Shown: positions 9,927-22,796, counted from the stretch's first letter. The stretch is 64,000 bases of DNA from Primula veris (GCA_963682055.1 OY821745.1:20333342-20397341), one strand, 5' to 3'. Notes: a model not told the origin generated them from the sequence alone. Program-made: numbers and translations.

Positions 9927-12900
9927 TGTGAAAAATATTGCTCATCAAGCTGGGACCTTAGGTGAAAAATATAGTTATGCTAAACTTGTAAAGAAAACCC
10001 TAAGGTCTCTTTCAGAAAGGTTTGAAATTAAAGTTACTGCTATTGAATAATCAACAGACTTAGATAATCTAAAATTTGAAGAGATAAAAATTTTCAAACA
10101 AAAGATACTAGAAAAAGGAATAGCCTTTCAGGCTAAGAAACCTGAATCCAAGTTCTGTGAGAATATGAGTGATGAAGAACACCTGACCTTCTTTGCTAAA
10201 AAGATTTACAAAAAATTATATAAGAAAAACCAGGATGATACTGGAACATGCAATAACCTTCAGAAAATAGATAATCAATTCAGGCCAGAACCTAGGCTTA
10301 ATAATAATCTTAAAGGAAAGTGGAATCGTAAAGAGAAGGATGACAGAGATTATCAATCTAGAGAAATTCAATGCAGAGAATGTAGAGGTTATGGTCTGAG
10401 TGTGCAAATACTTTAAAAAGGAACAAAAATGCTTATATAACCACTCACAGTGACAGTGAATCTGAGAGTAACAGTGATGAAGAAAATGAATCTAACTTTG
10501 TTAATTTTATGGGAATAATCACTGAAAAAAACCTGTGTATGAAAGTGATTGTGAGTCAGTTTCAACCCTAGTTACAACTGCACTTAAAACCTATAGCAGT
10601 GATGAGGAAGAGCCCTCTGATGAAAATATTACTCAGCAGTATCTTGTTATTTATGAAAAATATCAATGTCTGAATAAACAATCTTTGATCATAAACAAAC
10701 TTAATGCTAATCTAACAGATGAGGTAAAGAATCTCACTGAGCAACTCAACAAACAATTGGTTGAGTTAACTGAGACCAAGAAGAAAATAAAACTATTGAA
10801 TGTGTCTGCATTAGATAAGTTAGATGACATGTTGTCCTATTCTAGATGCTGTAAAGATAATAGTGGTTTGGGTTACTATGGTTATGGAAGCACTGGAAAA
10901 ACTATTTTTGTTAAAGCTCTAGTTAAAGCTGAAACTCATGTTTTTAACAATAAGGTTAGAAGTACAGTTGCAACCAAGAAAAAACTGAATAATTTCAAAG
11001 ATAAATCTACTTTTGATTTAAAACTGTGTAATTTTTGCAAAAGACCTGGACATCTATAAATCAGGTGCTATATAAAAATGAACATAAAGTATATTTCTCA
11101 GAAAAACTGGTTGTTCTCTTGCTATCAAAAGATAAATTGGGTCTGGAAGGTTAAAAGTAAATCTACCTTAATTGCCAATAATAAAGCTGTCATTACTTCT
11201 CTAAATGCTGTTACTACTAATGAATGGTATTTTGACAGTGGTTGCTCAAAACATATGACAGGTGATGCAAGTGTTCTAAAAAATATCAGTAATCTTACAG
11301 GAAAAACTGTTGTGTTTGGAGGTGGAGACACTGGTAAAATTATTGGAAAATGAGTCTTGAATAAACCTGGAATGCCTGAAATAAATGATATTTTTCTTGT
11401 AGATGGGTTAAAAGCTATTCTCATCAGTATTAGCCAACTTTGTGACAATCACATGGTTGTTCATTTCAACAAACATAAGTGTATGATTACTGATGTGAAA
11501 AATGAATTGATCATGACAGGAGTTAGGTCAGCAAACAGTTGCTATATTTTTGAGAAAACTAAAAAAATGTTACCTGAGAATAGGTGCAATCAGGCTGCTA
11601 CTAATAATGTTGATGCTTGGCATAAAAGGCTTGGTCATGTGAATTACAAAATCTTGGATAAACTGGTTAGAAATGAACTAATAAGAGGTATTCTTAATCT
11701 TAGTATTAAAACTCAAGTTGTGTGTGGTGATTGTGCAATAGGCAAACATACAAAGAGGACTCATAAAAGTACCAGTCAAATCTATACCAAAAGAGTATTA
11801 GAACTTCTTCATATTGACCTAATGGGTCATATGCAAACTGAAAGTATTGGTGGTAAGAAGACATTCTGGTAGTTGTGGATGATTTCTCTAGATACTCTTG
11901 GGTAGTTTTTTTGAAAGATAAAACTGAAATATTTGAACACTTCAAAGTACTTTGCTTAAAACTGCAACTTGAAAAAGGAACCTCTATTGGAAAAATTGTG
12001 AGGGTCAGAAGTGATCATGGAACTGAATTTGAAAACAGTAAGTTCAAAAACTTCTACAACTCTCTAGGAATAAGTCATGAGTTTTCAGCCCCAAAAACTC
12101 CACAACAAAATGGTGTAGTGGAAAGAAAAAACAGAACCACTCAAGAAATGCCTAGAGTCATGTTTAACTCTAAGAAACTTGCCAAACGATTTTGGGCTGA
12201 AACTGTGAATACTGCATGTTATATTGTTAATAGAGTATATCTTACAAAAGGTACCAACATGATTGCATATGAAATCTGGAAAGGTAGAAAATCCAATGTC
12301 AAATACTTTCAAGTATTTGGGTGTGTTTGTTACATTCTTAAGGATAGAGAACATCTTGGGAAATTTGACCCCAAAAGTGATAAAAGTATATTTCTTGGTT
12401 ATGCTCAAAACAGTAGAGCTTTCAGAGTCTTTAATCTAAGAACAAACTGTGTTATGGAGTCATATAATGTGTTATTTGATGACGTGAAAGATGTTTATGA
12501 GATTACAGGTGATGATGATGAGTCTGGAATCAAAAGTAAAAACATAAAAGAAAAACTGCACATTGACAGTTCTGCAGAGGTTGGAAGTCCAGTTGCAATT
12601 GAGGTTGGAACCCAGAGTATAACAGATTCTGATGAAGAGGATGATGGTCCTCCAATTCAATCCAAAAATAAACCTCATTATGCAAGGACTCAGAAGAATC
12701 ACTCTCTTGAAGATGTCATTGGAGAAGTCAACTCAGGTATGAAAAACAGAGGTAAAAGAAGTAATGTTGTCCACTTTGCTTGTTACATTTCTCAGTTAGA
12801 ACCTAAGAATATAAAAGAGGCTTTGGAAGATAGTGAATGAATTTTAGCTATGCAAGATGAACTGTCTCAATTTGAGAGGAATGATGTGTGGACATTAGTA

Positions 12901-14328
12901 GCCAGACCTACAAATAAAAATGTTATAGGGACTAAATTGATCTTTAGGAATAAGAGTAATGAAGATGACATAATCATTAGGAATAAAGCTAGACTTGTGC
13001 CTCAAGGATACACTCAGATTGAGGAAATAGACTTTGATGAAACCTTTGCCCCTGTAGCAAGAATAAAATCTATTAGAATGCTACTTTCTCTTGCTTGCCT
13101 GTATGACTTTAAGTTATTTCAACTAGATATCAAAAGTGTCTTCTTGAATGGTAACATACAAGAAGAAGTCTATGTCAGTCAACCTAAAGGTTTTGAGGAT
13201 CCCAAGTTTCCCAAACATGTTTTTCTCTTGAAAAAGGCCCTGTATGGTTTAAAACAAGCCCCTAGAGCTTGGTATGAAAGGTTAACTAAGTTACTAATTG
13301 AAAAAAGTTTTAATAGAGGAGGAGTTGATAAAATCTTGTTTATAAAGAAAACTCCTATGGATATTATTGTTGCTCAAATTTATGTTGATGACATTGTATT
13401 TGGCTCTACTTGTAATAACAAAATTGCTGAATTTATTTCTGATATGAAACTTGAGTTTGAAATGAGTGGTGGAGGAGAATTAACTTACTTTCTAGGACTT
13501 CAAGTTAAGCAGAATGGAAAGGGCATTTTTATGTGTCAAACTAAGTATGCTGATAATCTTGTTAAGAAATTTGGTTTGAGTGAGAGTAAAGAGAAAAGAA
13601 CACCTATGAGTACTACTCTTAAATTGTCTAAAAATAAAGGAAAGAGTGTTTGTCCTAGCCTATATAGGTCTATGATTGGAAGCCTTCTTTATTTGACTGC
13701 TAGCAAACTAGATCTTTGCTTAAGTGTAGGAGTTTGTGCCAGATATCAGGCAAATCCTCTAGAATCTCATCTTCTTGCTGTCAAAAGAATCTTAAGGTAT
13801 GTTAAAGGCACTACTCACTTTGGTCTTTGGTACTCTAAAGACACTAATCATCATTTGGTAGGATACTGTGATGCAGACTGGGCTGGTAACATAGATGACA
13901 GAAAAATTACTTCTGGTAGGTGTTTTTATTTTGGAAATAACCATGTGTCCTGGTTTAGTAAAAAGCAAAATTGTATTTCTTTGTCAACAGCTGAGGCTGA
14001 ATACATTGTAGCTGGTAGTTGATGCACTGAACTAATTTTGATGAAACAAATGTTAGCTGATTATAATGTCAAACAAGAAGTATTAACTCTGTTTTGTGAT
14101 AATAAAAGCGCTATAGATTTAGCAAAGAATCCAGTGCAACATTCCAGAACTAAGCACATTGATCTAAGACATCACTTTATTAGAGAATTGGTTGAAGAAA
14201 AGAGCTTAATTTTAGAACATGTTTCAACTGAAAAACAATTAGCTGATATTTTCACAAAACCCCTTGATACAAACAAGTTTGAAACTTTAAGAAGTGATAT
14301 TGAGGTCTGTCACTATAGATCTAATTAA
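9927..14328 (+). pseudogene. Copia gag-pol remnant
   Basis: The gag frame (KLVKKTLRSLSERFEIKVTA) meets a TAA near 10049. It then continues to a knuckle remnant CRECRGYG (about 10370), an acidic and coiled-coil section (10535-10830) and a second CNFCKRPGH motif (about 11035). Protease WYFDSGCSKHMTGD lies at 11225-11266. The GAG-pre-integrase motif WHKRLGHVN is near 11620. The integrase core contains LHIDLMGH, RVRSDHGTEF and PQQNGVVERKNRT (11805-12140). Reverse transcriptase runs 12850-13700 with DETFAPVAR, QLDIKSVFLNG and YVDDIVFGS. RNase H runs 13860-14300 with DADWAG and CDNKSAIDLAKNP. Frameshifts or stops fall near 10410, 11058, 11350, 11870, 12838 and 14020. Confidence 0.92.
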
Positions 14329-15135
14329 ATACTCTTGTTATATATATTTTACTAAGAGAAAAATCAATATTTTTTTTGTCTAAGATAAGTCTTGATTGAG
14401 CTATGATGTTTTTATCTTGAAAAAGCCGTTGATTGATGTCTCAAAAATAGATGTGGGATAACTTGTCCTAAAAACCTCTTTGGTAATAGAGTTGCAAGCA
14501 CAAAGTGCATATTTCATATTTAGTTGCAAGCTCAGTTGCAACCTTGTTTGTAAAACAGAAAAATCAAAAGCCTTACAAAGAAAGTCATATTACTTATGAT
14601 CAAAGGCATCATATTTTGGTTTCCTAAGTGAACATAAATGTTAAACATCCCTTACTCTTTCCTTGCTAAGATGATCAAGCCAATTTTTGTGTAGAGGAAA
14701 AACAGATTTGCTCAATCTAAACTCACAGTCTCAATTCTTATTGAATAGATATCCTATGTGAAATACATATTCTTGAGTAAATTGTTAGTTTCTTATGTTC
14801 AAAAATCTTAAATATCAATTATTATTTTTCTGTTGAGACAAGTCAATTTTTCCTTTATTTCTTCAATTAATCGGTAATTCAAAATTGGATAGATTTGTTT
14901 TAAATTGGAATGTGGATACTGTATTCTTTTCTGAACTTATCTTGATAGTAACAGAATTTTTTAAAAAAAGAAAAGTGCCTAATTTTGGGGAAAATTGGTT
15001 CAAAAAGAGGATTTTGGTATATCTTTTCTAATTTTAAAAGATATGGGCTTAATTGCTATTTAACCGTGTGTTTTTACTAACATAAACCAACACTTATCAG
15101 AATTACTTTCTCTCTCTATTCCTCAATAAAAACTT
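14329..15135 (+). other. Copia spacer between pol and the extra ORF
   Basis: Non-coding DNA inside the element. It carries two GTTGCAA palindromic blocks (14491-14542) and a CT-rich stretch just before the extra ORF, with a possible leader near 15100-15130. No gene is seen. Confidence 0.55.
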
Positions 15136-16465
15136 TTGTTTTCTGCAAAACCCATCTTCAGTGTTCCAAGTCCAGTTGCAACCTCAGATCCAACCATGTC
15201 TGATTCGTCTCACAATCAACTTGATCTGAACTATAAAGATGATAGTACCCTTGGTGACTTTTTAAATAGGTCCAAAACTCATAGCAGTTCTAAAGCTAAG
15301 GTAAGTGAATCCTCCTCTCCCAAACCTAAAAGGCGTAGAATCAAGAAACGGTCTGGTAGAAATACACAGGTTGACCCAATTTTTATTAAATTTGTCTACG
15401 ACACTCTGAATAATGAAGTTGATCCTAGGTTCTGGAACACAAATATGTCTAGTAGGTTCTCTACACTTAGCACTAGGAAAATACACTCTGAAAGACAGCT
15501 GAATCTGGCTAGTTATAGGAACATTCAACTGCATGTTGAAAGATGTGGGTCTTGCTAGAACAATAGGCTTTCCTGAATCTTATTTTCCTGAACTAGTTAG
15601 GGAATTCTATTCTAATCTACATGAAGGAGTGTTTGATGAGGGTGATATGGCATGTGGAAAAGTGTTTGTGAGAGGTCATACCCTTGATTTTAATCCTGAA
15701 TTGATTAATAAGTTTTTAGGAACTCCTAACAGACATGAGGATGATCTAGACTGTGATATATATTCTGTAGCTTTGGTAATTACAGGGAAAGATGACCAGT
15801 TTGATGGAAATTCCATTAAAACATCTGCTTTGACTCTCAGTGCAGCTGTCCTGCACAAAATCTCAAAATTTAACTAGACTCCTACTAAACAACCCTCCAA
15901 ACTTACCAAAGAAATGGCTGTGTTTATTTATAGGATAATGTCCAAAATTCCCATAGATTTTTGAAAGCATGTCTTCAATCTGATTAGGGAATTTTCTGAT
16001 GTCAAGGCTAACACTGTTTTGTTACCTTTTCCTTGCCTCATATCTGTCATTCTACTATCACAAGTGGATCGTGTACCTCCTTCTGTGGTAAATCCTCTCC
16101 TTCAAACTTTTGAAAAATCCACCAAATGCCCCTCTGCTCTGTATATTTCTGCTAAGTTTCTCAAAGAAGGCCATATCAATGACATTTCTGGTGAGAAAGG
16201 CAAAGAGAAAGAGTCTACCAGCGCTGCCCCTAAGAAGAAAGGTGTAAGGAGGTATCTGGAGCAACAACTTGCCATAAATCAAGAAAAGAGGGTTGAGCTA
16301 GACACCCATGATTATGAGATCAAGAAGCTGCTGGAAAATCTCAAAGAAAGTGACAATGACAGCAGCAGTGACAATGGTTACTCTCTGAGCAGTGAAGAAG
16401 ATGAAGACATCATCAGAGATGAACCTGTCTCCACAAGAGCTCCTCATTCAAGGATGCCTTTCTAA
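15136..16465 (+). pseudogene. Extra sense ORF of the Copia element (putative plant transposon protein type)
   Basis: Three frame pieces (15136-15558, 15533-15877, 16019-16465) form one broken reading frame of about 440 codons. The N-terminal part is Ser/Lys rich with a basic stretch KPKRRRIKKRSGR. The middle, with REFYSNLHEG, VFVRGHTLDFNPELINKFLG and later LLPFPCLISVI, resembles the domain annotated as putative plant transposon protein (Transposase_32 type) that accompanies many plant LTR elements. The C-terminal end is coiled-coil and acidic. The position matches where SIRE elements carry an env-like ORF, but I see no signal peptide or fusion feature, so an envelope role is not supported. 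Confidence 0.7.
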
Positions 16466-16850
16466 AACCTAGTTTGTCTTGGTTCTGACAAATAGGGGGA
16501 GAAAAATGAAGTTTATGCGTATGCTTTGTATTTCAATTTCAATTTCTGTTTCTGCAAATTCTGATTCAAAACTATCTTGTGCAAGTATTTTTGGCCTTAT
16601 GTTTGTTCTGCAACTTATTTCTGAAGTTTGTTTCTTGCAATTTGAATAAGTTCTGAAACTTTGATGAATGGATAGCTATTTGTGTTTAAATGTTGCCTGC
16701 TATTCTAACTTGCAGGGGGAGCTCAAATGGTTAACTCAAAAGCACTAAAATGATAAAATACAGTAAAGAATGTATGCTAACAAATTTGCAGGTGAAGTTG
16801 TTTTTGATAAACTTAGATTATTTGTCAAATCCAATGACAAATGGGGAGAT
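16466..16850 (+). other. Copia 3' untranslated region with repeated purine tracts
   Basis: Three purine tracts occur: AGGGGGAGAAAAATGAAG near 16494, AGGGGGAGCTCAAATGG near 16715, and ATGGGGAGAT at 16841-16850 immediately before the LTR. The last is the polypurine tract used to prime plus-strand synthesis; the earlier ones look like duplicates. Confidence 0.7.
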
Positions 16851-17357
16851 TGTTATGACCATATTTCTGGCCTATTAACTCTTGTTGTCAATTGGTTTGA
16901 ACAAAATAACTCAAGTTGGTTTTTATGAATTAAAACAGTTTAATGTTTACATGTGAGGTTACAAGCTCAGTTGCAACTACAGTTCCAACCTGCCAATACG
17001 CATGATTCTGTTTTATTCTGTCTAACTGCATTACTTAATCTTTAAAATCTTTTATGTGAATAAAAGTATGCAGGATATATTCTCATTTGTTTAACAAGAT
17101 TCAGTTTGTTCTTAGGGTGATGCTAGACACACAACTTGCACACAACTCCCACACTCACTAGTTAATGAAAGACATATGTATCCTCCAAATGTACATAAAA
17201 CACAATCTATAATTTGATAAACCAAAATATAAATATTCAACATAATAAAAACTCAACCTACTAAAAATCCAAATAAAAATATAGTAGAACCCTAGTTGAG
17301 ACTACCCTAAATTTAAATATTAATTAAAAATAAGAAAAATTATTAAATTTGGTATTA

Positions 17358-17428
<71 letters not shown>

Positions 17429-18538
17429 AACCTACTAAAAATATAGTAGAACTCTAGTTGAGACTATCCTAAATTTAAATATTAATTAAAAATAAGAAAA
17501 ATTATTAAATCTTGTATTACTAATATATATATATATATATATAACTCACACACTCCATACATGTATATTTGGAGGAAGAAAAATGTATTTTTTAACAAAA
17601 ATATATTATTATTATACATGTAGAGGAGTGTAATACATGTAAGGGAGTGTGTAGGGAGTGTGCAATACATGTAAGGGAGTGGCAAAGTTGTGTGAATATC
17701 TTTTTCCTTGTTCTTATTGAGAATATTTAAAGTGATAAAGAATGGAAAGAGTTTAAATGGAATTTAGAGATTAGTTTAATTGTGGAAATTAGATCTCTTT
17801 TATTATACAATGTCTTTATCTCGTCATTCAATCTATGTGCTTACAAATCAGCAATGATATAATTAGATTGAATATATGGAGTTATGGTTTCACGTTTTAT
17901 TAAAATTATATCTCTAAAAAGATATTGTTTAATATGTTCCTTGTTTAAGAAAATAGTAACTCCTATTGTCAAGCAAGTCTATTAACATGTATTAATAAGA
18001 AGATTGGGTCAATCAATTACAGCATTATCTCATTCAAGATATGGAAAGGTTGATCAATTAGAAGAGTCCAAATCAATCAACAAGTTCTTAAAAAAAGAAG
18101 TTGTTTTTACTCTTTATATAGTTAATAGCTTTGCTTGTAAAAAGTGTGTTCTAAATTATAAAGAACTCAACTTTGAGAAAATACACAACAAGCTTTAAAA
18201 ACGAAAACAATGGTGGGATATCATTGATCTTTTGAGTGATAGTTATAAGGTATGAGCAATATAGAGATAGGCAGAAAAACCTAGAGCGAGTCTGAGAGTT
18301 TTTCATTAATACTTGAATCCTATATTGTAAGCCATTATAATATCATCAATCTGGGTAAGTGCCCCGGAGACGTAGCCTAGTTGGGTGAACTCCGTTGTTA
18401 AATGTGCGTGTGATTTAATTCAAGTACATTTAATCATTTCAGTTTTGTCCATCATTATATTTAGGTTCCAACCTCAGTTGCAACTGTACTTGCAACCTAA
18501 CTGCATAACTGCAACTAGAACAGCGGATAGAAATTTCA
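16851..18538 (+). repeat. 3' LTR of the Copia element
   Basis: It starts TGTTATGACC directly after the purine tract and ends in CA at 18537-18538, where OM64 intron/exon sequence resumes. About 1.69 kb including a later insertion (about 17122-17698). A TATA-like CTTTATATAG near 18110 precedes the probable R region. No 5' LTR exists for comparison. Confidence 0.75.
17122..17698. mobile_element. Probable MITE inside the Copia LTR with (AT)n tracts
   Basis: The left end ACACAACTTGCACAC pairs with the complement of the right end (GTGTGCAATAC and GGCAAAGTTGTGTG). An internal segment (AACCCTAGTTGAGACTACC through ATTACTAATATATAT) is tandemly duplicated, and each copy is followed by an (AT)n tract (17360-17422 and 17523-17542). 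Boundaries are approximate and no target duplication is established. Confidence 0.5.
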
Positions 18539-18635
18539 AACCTGCAATGTTTGATTAAACATTCAATCCATGAATTAGCAGGTCTTCAAGAAAAAGCAGA
18601 AATGGTTAAAAATAAGAAGTTCAATAAAAACATAC

Positions 18636-19843
18636 CTGACAACAACCTGACATACTTCAATGCTTTGCAAGGCAAATGCTCTATCATGGAACTCAGCAGT
18701 GTCTCGCTTCTTTGATTTGAGTTTCAGTGGAGGATCAGCAACTGTTGGAATTACAAGTAAACTATTGTCCTATGAAAACATAAAAGGAAAGAGGTGAATG
18801 AATCGAAAGAAGAAGAAATATCCTGTCGCAAATTCATTTACAAGCTCATGCCCAACATGAATAAATAGCTAAGGATACCTTCAAAAGACTCTGGAGGGCT
18901 GCTCTCATTTCTGTTCTGGCTTTATATAAAATTTTGATGTTTTCATAATCAGCTTTAATAGCTGCACGAACACGATCAGAGACATCAGGTCCTAATTTGG
19001 GTTTTGCCGATTTCACCCATTCTTCATGGTTCGTCTTGAACTCATATCTAAGCAAGCAGATCAGGGAATAGAGAAGCTAGTAAGAAAGATCCACTAATTA
19101 AATGAAAAGTTGCATACATTGAAATCGCTGAACAAACAAACTTTGAAAGAGCGTCTGAGTCAATGCATTTGGAGAAAGGCTTTTGAGAAAATCAAGTACT
19201 CAATTTATTAAAAAGATGATCAACTACCTACCTCCGCTTTCACTATCACTCGATTTCCAGTTTAAGCACAACCATTTTCTAAGTCATACTTTTAAGTAAA
19301 CAATTTCCAAAACTTTGTAGTTTTCCACCAAGAATAATTTTCTTAATATATTATCAATGCCAAGTAAATTTTTTTTTAATGTTGTTATACCTCTGCAGTA
19401 AAATCATCACTGACGAAAGAGCTTTCAGGGTTGTTATCCCATTTTGCAGGCTGTCGGATTCTTCACAGAAATATTTTAGACTTGGGACATTTGATGCAAT
19501 GTACTCACCGAAATTCATGTGTTTGGATAGCTGATCTGCATAATCATGAATTGAAAAGAATAAGTTAGAAATTAGTAACACAATTTCTGGACATTGTCCC
19601 ATCACATTATAAAGAAAATAAAAATGTATGCGCAATAGTTTGAATTATCAGATAACATACAGCCGGATAGCGTTTCAGTTGCTCTTTTCACGACATGTAC
19701 CGTTTTGTGCTTAGGAACTTCTGAAAGCTGGAAAAGATCATCGGCTATTACTAAGCGCCTTATTTTTTTAGATGCCACCTGATTTAATTGAAGTAAAATG
19801 TGCCCAACACGATGCAAAACAGACGGATCACGAGCAAATAATC
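18636..19843 (-). pseudogene. OM64 pseudogene, 5' part (exons 5 to 8)
   Basis: Copies of intact exons 8 (18636-18769), 7 (18879-19047), 6 (19391-19535) and 5 (19661-19843) are almost identical to 40915-42123. Exon 8 has lost one base (ATACTTCAATGC against ATACTTGCAATGC in the intact copy), which shifts the frame. Exons 2, 3 and 4, carrying the amidase-like core, are removed by two deletions whose joints lie near 19955 and 19985. Exon 1 is absent. With the Copia insertion this copy cannot encode OM64. Confidence 0.92.
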
Positions 19844-19984
19844 CTGAAATCATTTCATGTTCATCATTATTGAAAATATAAATCAGACCAATGAAAGTCT
19901 TTAATGACTTGTAGAGCAGTTTACAAGGAATTGACTTCGATCAGCATAGTTGGTCAAAATTTTGCTTATGTAGACCTTGGCAGT

Positions 19985-22796
19985 GAACAAAATTTTGACA
20001 TTGATAAAGAGACACGTTAAAGAGTAAGGATTCCTGTAGGATTTTACTCTTGGATAGTTTATCTCGGCATAAATATTTGAACATAAACTTATTTGATTTC
20101 CATTATCACTATCTACTTTATTCTCAATTTGACACTATTAGAAAATGAATTAGCAAACCAACAAGATCATAGTTACAGGTAAACTTGCGTAAAAGAGAAG
20201 GTTAACTTGCTGATTTTAAGATTGAATCTAGTTTTTTGTTTTGCTTATTAGTTGCAATGCATTTGGTAGACCAACTGAAATGTTAAGCATCATTTTATTT
20301 ATAGCCTCAAAAGCTAAAAAGTTCTAAATTAAATAAGTATAAAAAGAAATTAATTACTAATAAGAAAACATATTTGCTTAAAAGCAGCAGCCAACTCGTA
20401 CACTTCCAGTTAGTTACTTCCTAAGTTTATGACTATAAAGTGAAGGGACTATTAAAAACTTGTTCATTCGCTTCCAAATATGTGTTCTGAGGGATCTTTT
20501 GGTTATAAGCTTTTGTGCACTTGATTGACAAGCTAAAAAGATTGGCCCTTTTTCTTTTCCGAACACCGAAAAGTTAGAAATTAAGGTAGGTCAACAAAAA
20601 ATTCCCATCCTTAAATCAGCCAAGTTACTTGCTTAATAGTCCAGAAAGATCAGAGACTGTATCAAGGGACAGAATCAATACACAATATTGACAACTAAAG
20701 TTACAAACAATACATCAGCCATTGAACATGCTGAGAGCCTGAGACCGGTGGAGATTTTGGAATTTGATCTTCGCTCTTGAGATAAATGTAATCCCAATGC
20801 TCAGATATTGTGTCGAACTTAAAAATATCAACATATATGTATTTACTAATCCTTCCTCCTGAATCAAAAGTGATTTTCCGAAATTCTTCATTAGATTTTG
20901 TTAGAGTTGTAGGTTTTTAAATTAAAACTCAAACTTAATTTTTTTTCAGCTAAATAAGCAAAGGAATTCCATTTTTTTTTTGGAAACAGACAGATAACTT
21001 GCGTGAAAAACTTATCTGGTTAGCATTGAAGATGAAAACCAAATGTACCGTATCATTTAAACAAAGTAAAAAGAAGTAATTGAGCTCTGAAGCTGCAACC
21101 TAACCAAACAAGGCCCCGGTGAAAACATTATACATTTCCTTAATGGTGAAAGTTAACGCAACTTACTGGCAATTGAACATAAAAGAGTTTCGATTCCTTA
21201 ATTTCAAAAACACAACAAATACAAATATTTGTGTTTTTTCTGTAGATCTTTCAGCTAAATAACCATAAATACCATTTTATATCCTTCATTTTGGAGCCAA
21301 ATAAAGATAACAAAAGAGACAGCTCTGAAACAAATAAGTGGTGTTTTAAAATTTTAAGAAAAAATCTAGCTTCATTGAGCTTAAAGATTCCAGCCTTTCC
21401 AAGACAAATAACTCCATATTGAGATAATAAACTAAAAACAGTCTAGCTTATAAGCTATGTTTTTTTTTTTCCTTACAAGATACCACCTTAAAATCGAAAT
21501 TACGTGTATTGAAAAAGTGAGATGTTTTAACCTCTATTAACTTAGATTTTTTCCGGAAAAAATGAAATCCGGCTTACTTGCTTCAAAAACAGTCTAGAAG
21601 CAAACAAGCCCGATTTTTTTTTTTAAAAGCAACCTAGGTTCATTTCATCAAGCCTAAGCTTTAAATATTCTCCAGTACAAAAACCTTGAATTCTAAGATG
21701 GAATCTACTATTTATCAGAACCGCGCTTATACAACTAGCCGAATTTTTAAATCTGAGAAGAATTTAAGTTGGTTGAGCTTAAAACTTCTAAAACATTTTC
21801 AGGACCAATAATTAAAACCGTAAGATGGAGTATATTTTAAGCAAAATACGGTACCTTCTGATCTGTAAACAAAACCAAGGTGTTAATTTACTATGAAAAA
21901 AAAAATGATAACATACATATCCTTGAATACTAAGTGGAATCTGCTCTTTATCAAAACCGCGCTTATAAAATTAACCGAATTTGTAACTTTTAGAAGAAAT
22001 CTAAGTTGGCTGAGCTTACAACTTCCAACACCTTTTCAGGACAAATAACTAAAAACTGTAGGAAGGAGTATATTTTAAGCAAAATATGTTACCTTCTCAT
22101 GTAAATAAAAACCAAGGGGTTAATCATTATTACTATAATGAAAAAACAGAAATGATAGTAAATAAGAAAGCTACTAACATATTACATACATATCCTTGAC
22201 CGCGCTTATACAATTAGCCGAATTTCTTAAGTTTTAGAAGAAATCTAATTTCGTTGAGCTTAAGACTTCCAACTCTTTTCCAGGACAAATAACTAAAACT
22301 GTAAACATAACTTTTAATACTTTTAAGCAAAATATGTTATAATCTGGTCTGTAAAAAAAACCAAGGGGTTAATTATTATAATAAAAACAAAAAATGAGGT
22401 TAGTAAACAAAAACCAAGGGGCTAATCATTATAATCAAAATAAAATATTAAAAAATGATTGTTGTAAACAAGAAATCAAACATACACATCCCTGATAGCG
22501 AAAGTAAGACCGGAACAAAACCTTGAATTCTAAGATGGAATCTGTTATTTTAAAAGACCGCGCTTATGCAATTTAGCCGAATTTTTTTAAAATATTCGAA
22601 GAAATCTAAGTTGGTTGAGCTTAAAACTCTTTAACACTATTCCGGAACAAATAATCATTATTATTAAAACAAAAAACATAAAACAATAATAAAAAAAAAT
22701 ATACATCCTTGATGGCGAAGTAAGGCCGCAACAAAAACTTGAATTCTAAGATGGAATCTGCTATTTTAAAAGACCATGCTTATAAAATTAGCCGGT
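19985..22796 (+). repeat. Segmental duplication unit 1, OM64 intron 1 part
   Basis: Matches 44166-46800 at high identity, with one 59-base indel near 20640/44819. Its right end, at TTAGCCG, falls inside a repeated motif of the intron, after which the sequence diverges abruptly. No gene is seen. Confidence 0.88.
21670..22796 (+). repeat. Diverged tandem array in OM64 intron 1 (unit 1 copy)
   Basis: Five or so units of roughly 230-260 bases share the blocks CTTGAATTCTAAGATGGAAT, CGCGCTTAT-CAATTAGCCG, AGAAATCTAAGTTGGTTGAG and CAGGACAAATAACTAAAAC. Two units (near 22481 and 22700) also carry a version of the exon 1 end plus splice donor. Confidence 0.75.

Larger units (their letters stand above)
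9927..18538 (+). mobile_element. 5'-truncated, decayed Copia (SIRE-like) retrotransposon
   Basis: It replaces about 8 bases of OM64 exon 9 relative to the intact copy, where CCTAGA and AACCTGCAATG are nearly adjacent (40805-40828). The order is gag, protease, integrase, reverse transcriptase, RNase H, an extra 3' ORF, purine tract and 3' LTR. The 5' LTR, primer site and start of gag are missing, and there is no target-site duplication. Multiple stops and frameshifts make it non-autonomous and old. The extra ORF between RNase H and the LTR, and repeated GGGGGAGAAAAATGA-like purine tracts, fit the SIRE/Maximus group. Confidence 0.9.

Noticed and set aside
15136..16465. Viral-type envelope gene in the Copia element
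   Set aside because: The position fits, but there is no signal peptide, transmembrane segment or fusion-like region; similarity is to a plant transposon protein domain.
18004..18198. 64-codon ORF
   Set aside because: It lies within the Copia 3' LTR around its TATA region; chance frame.
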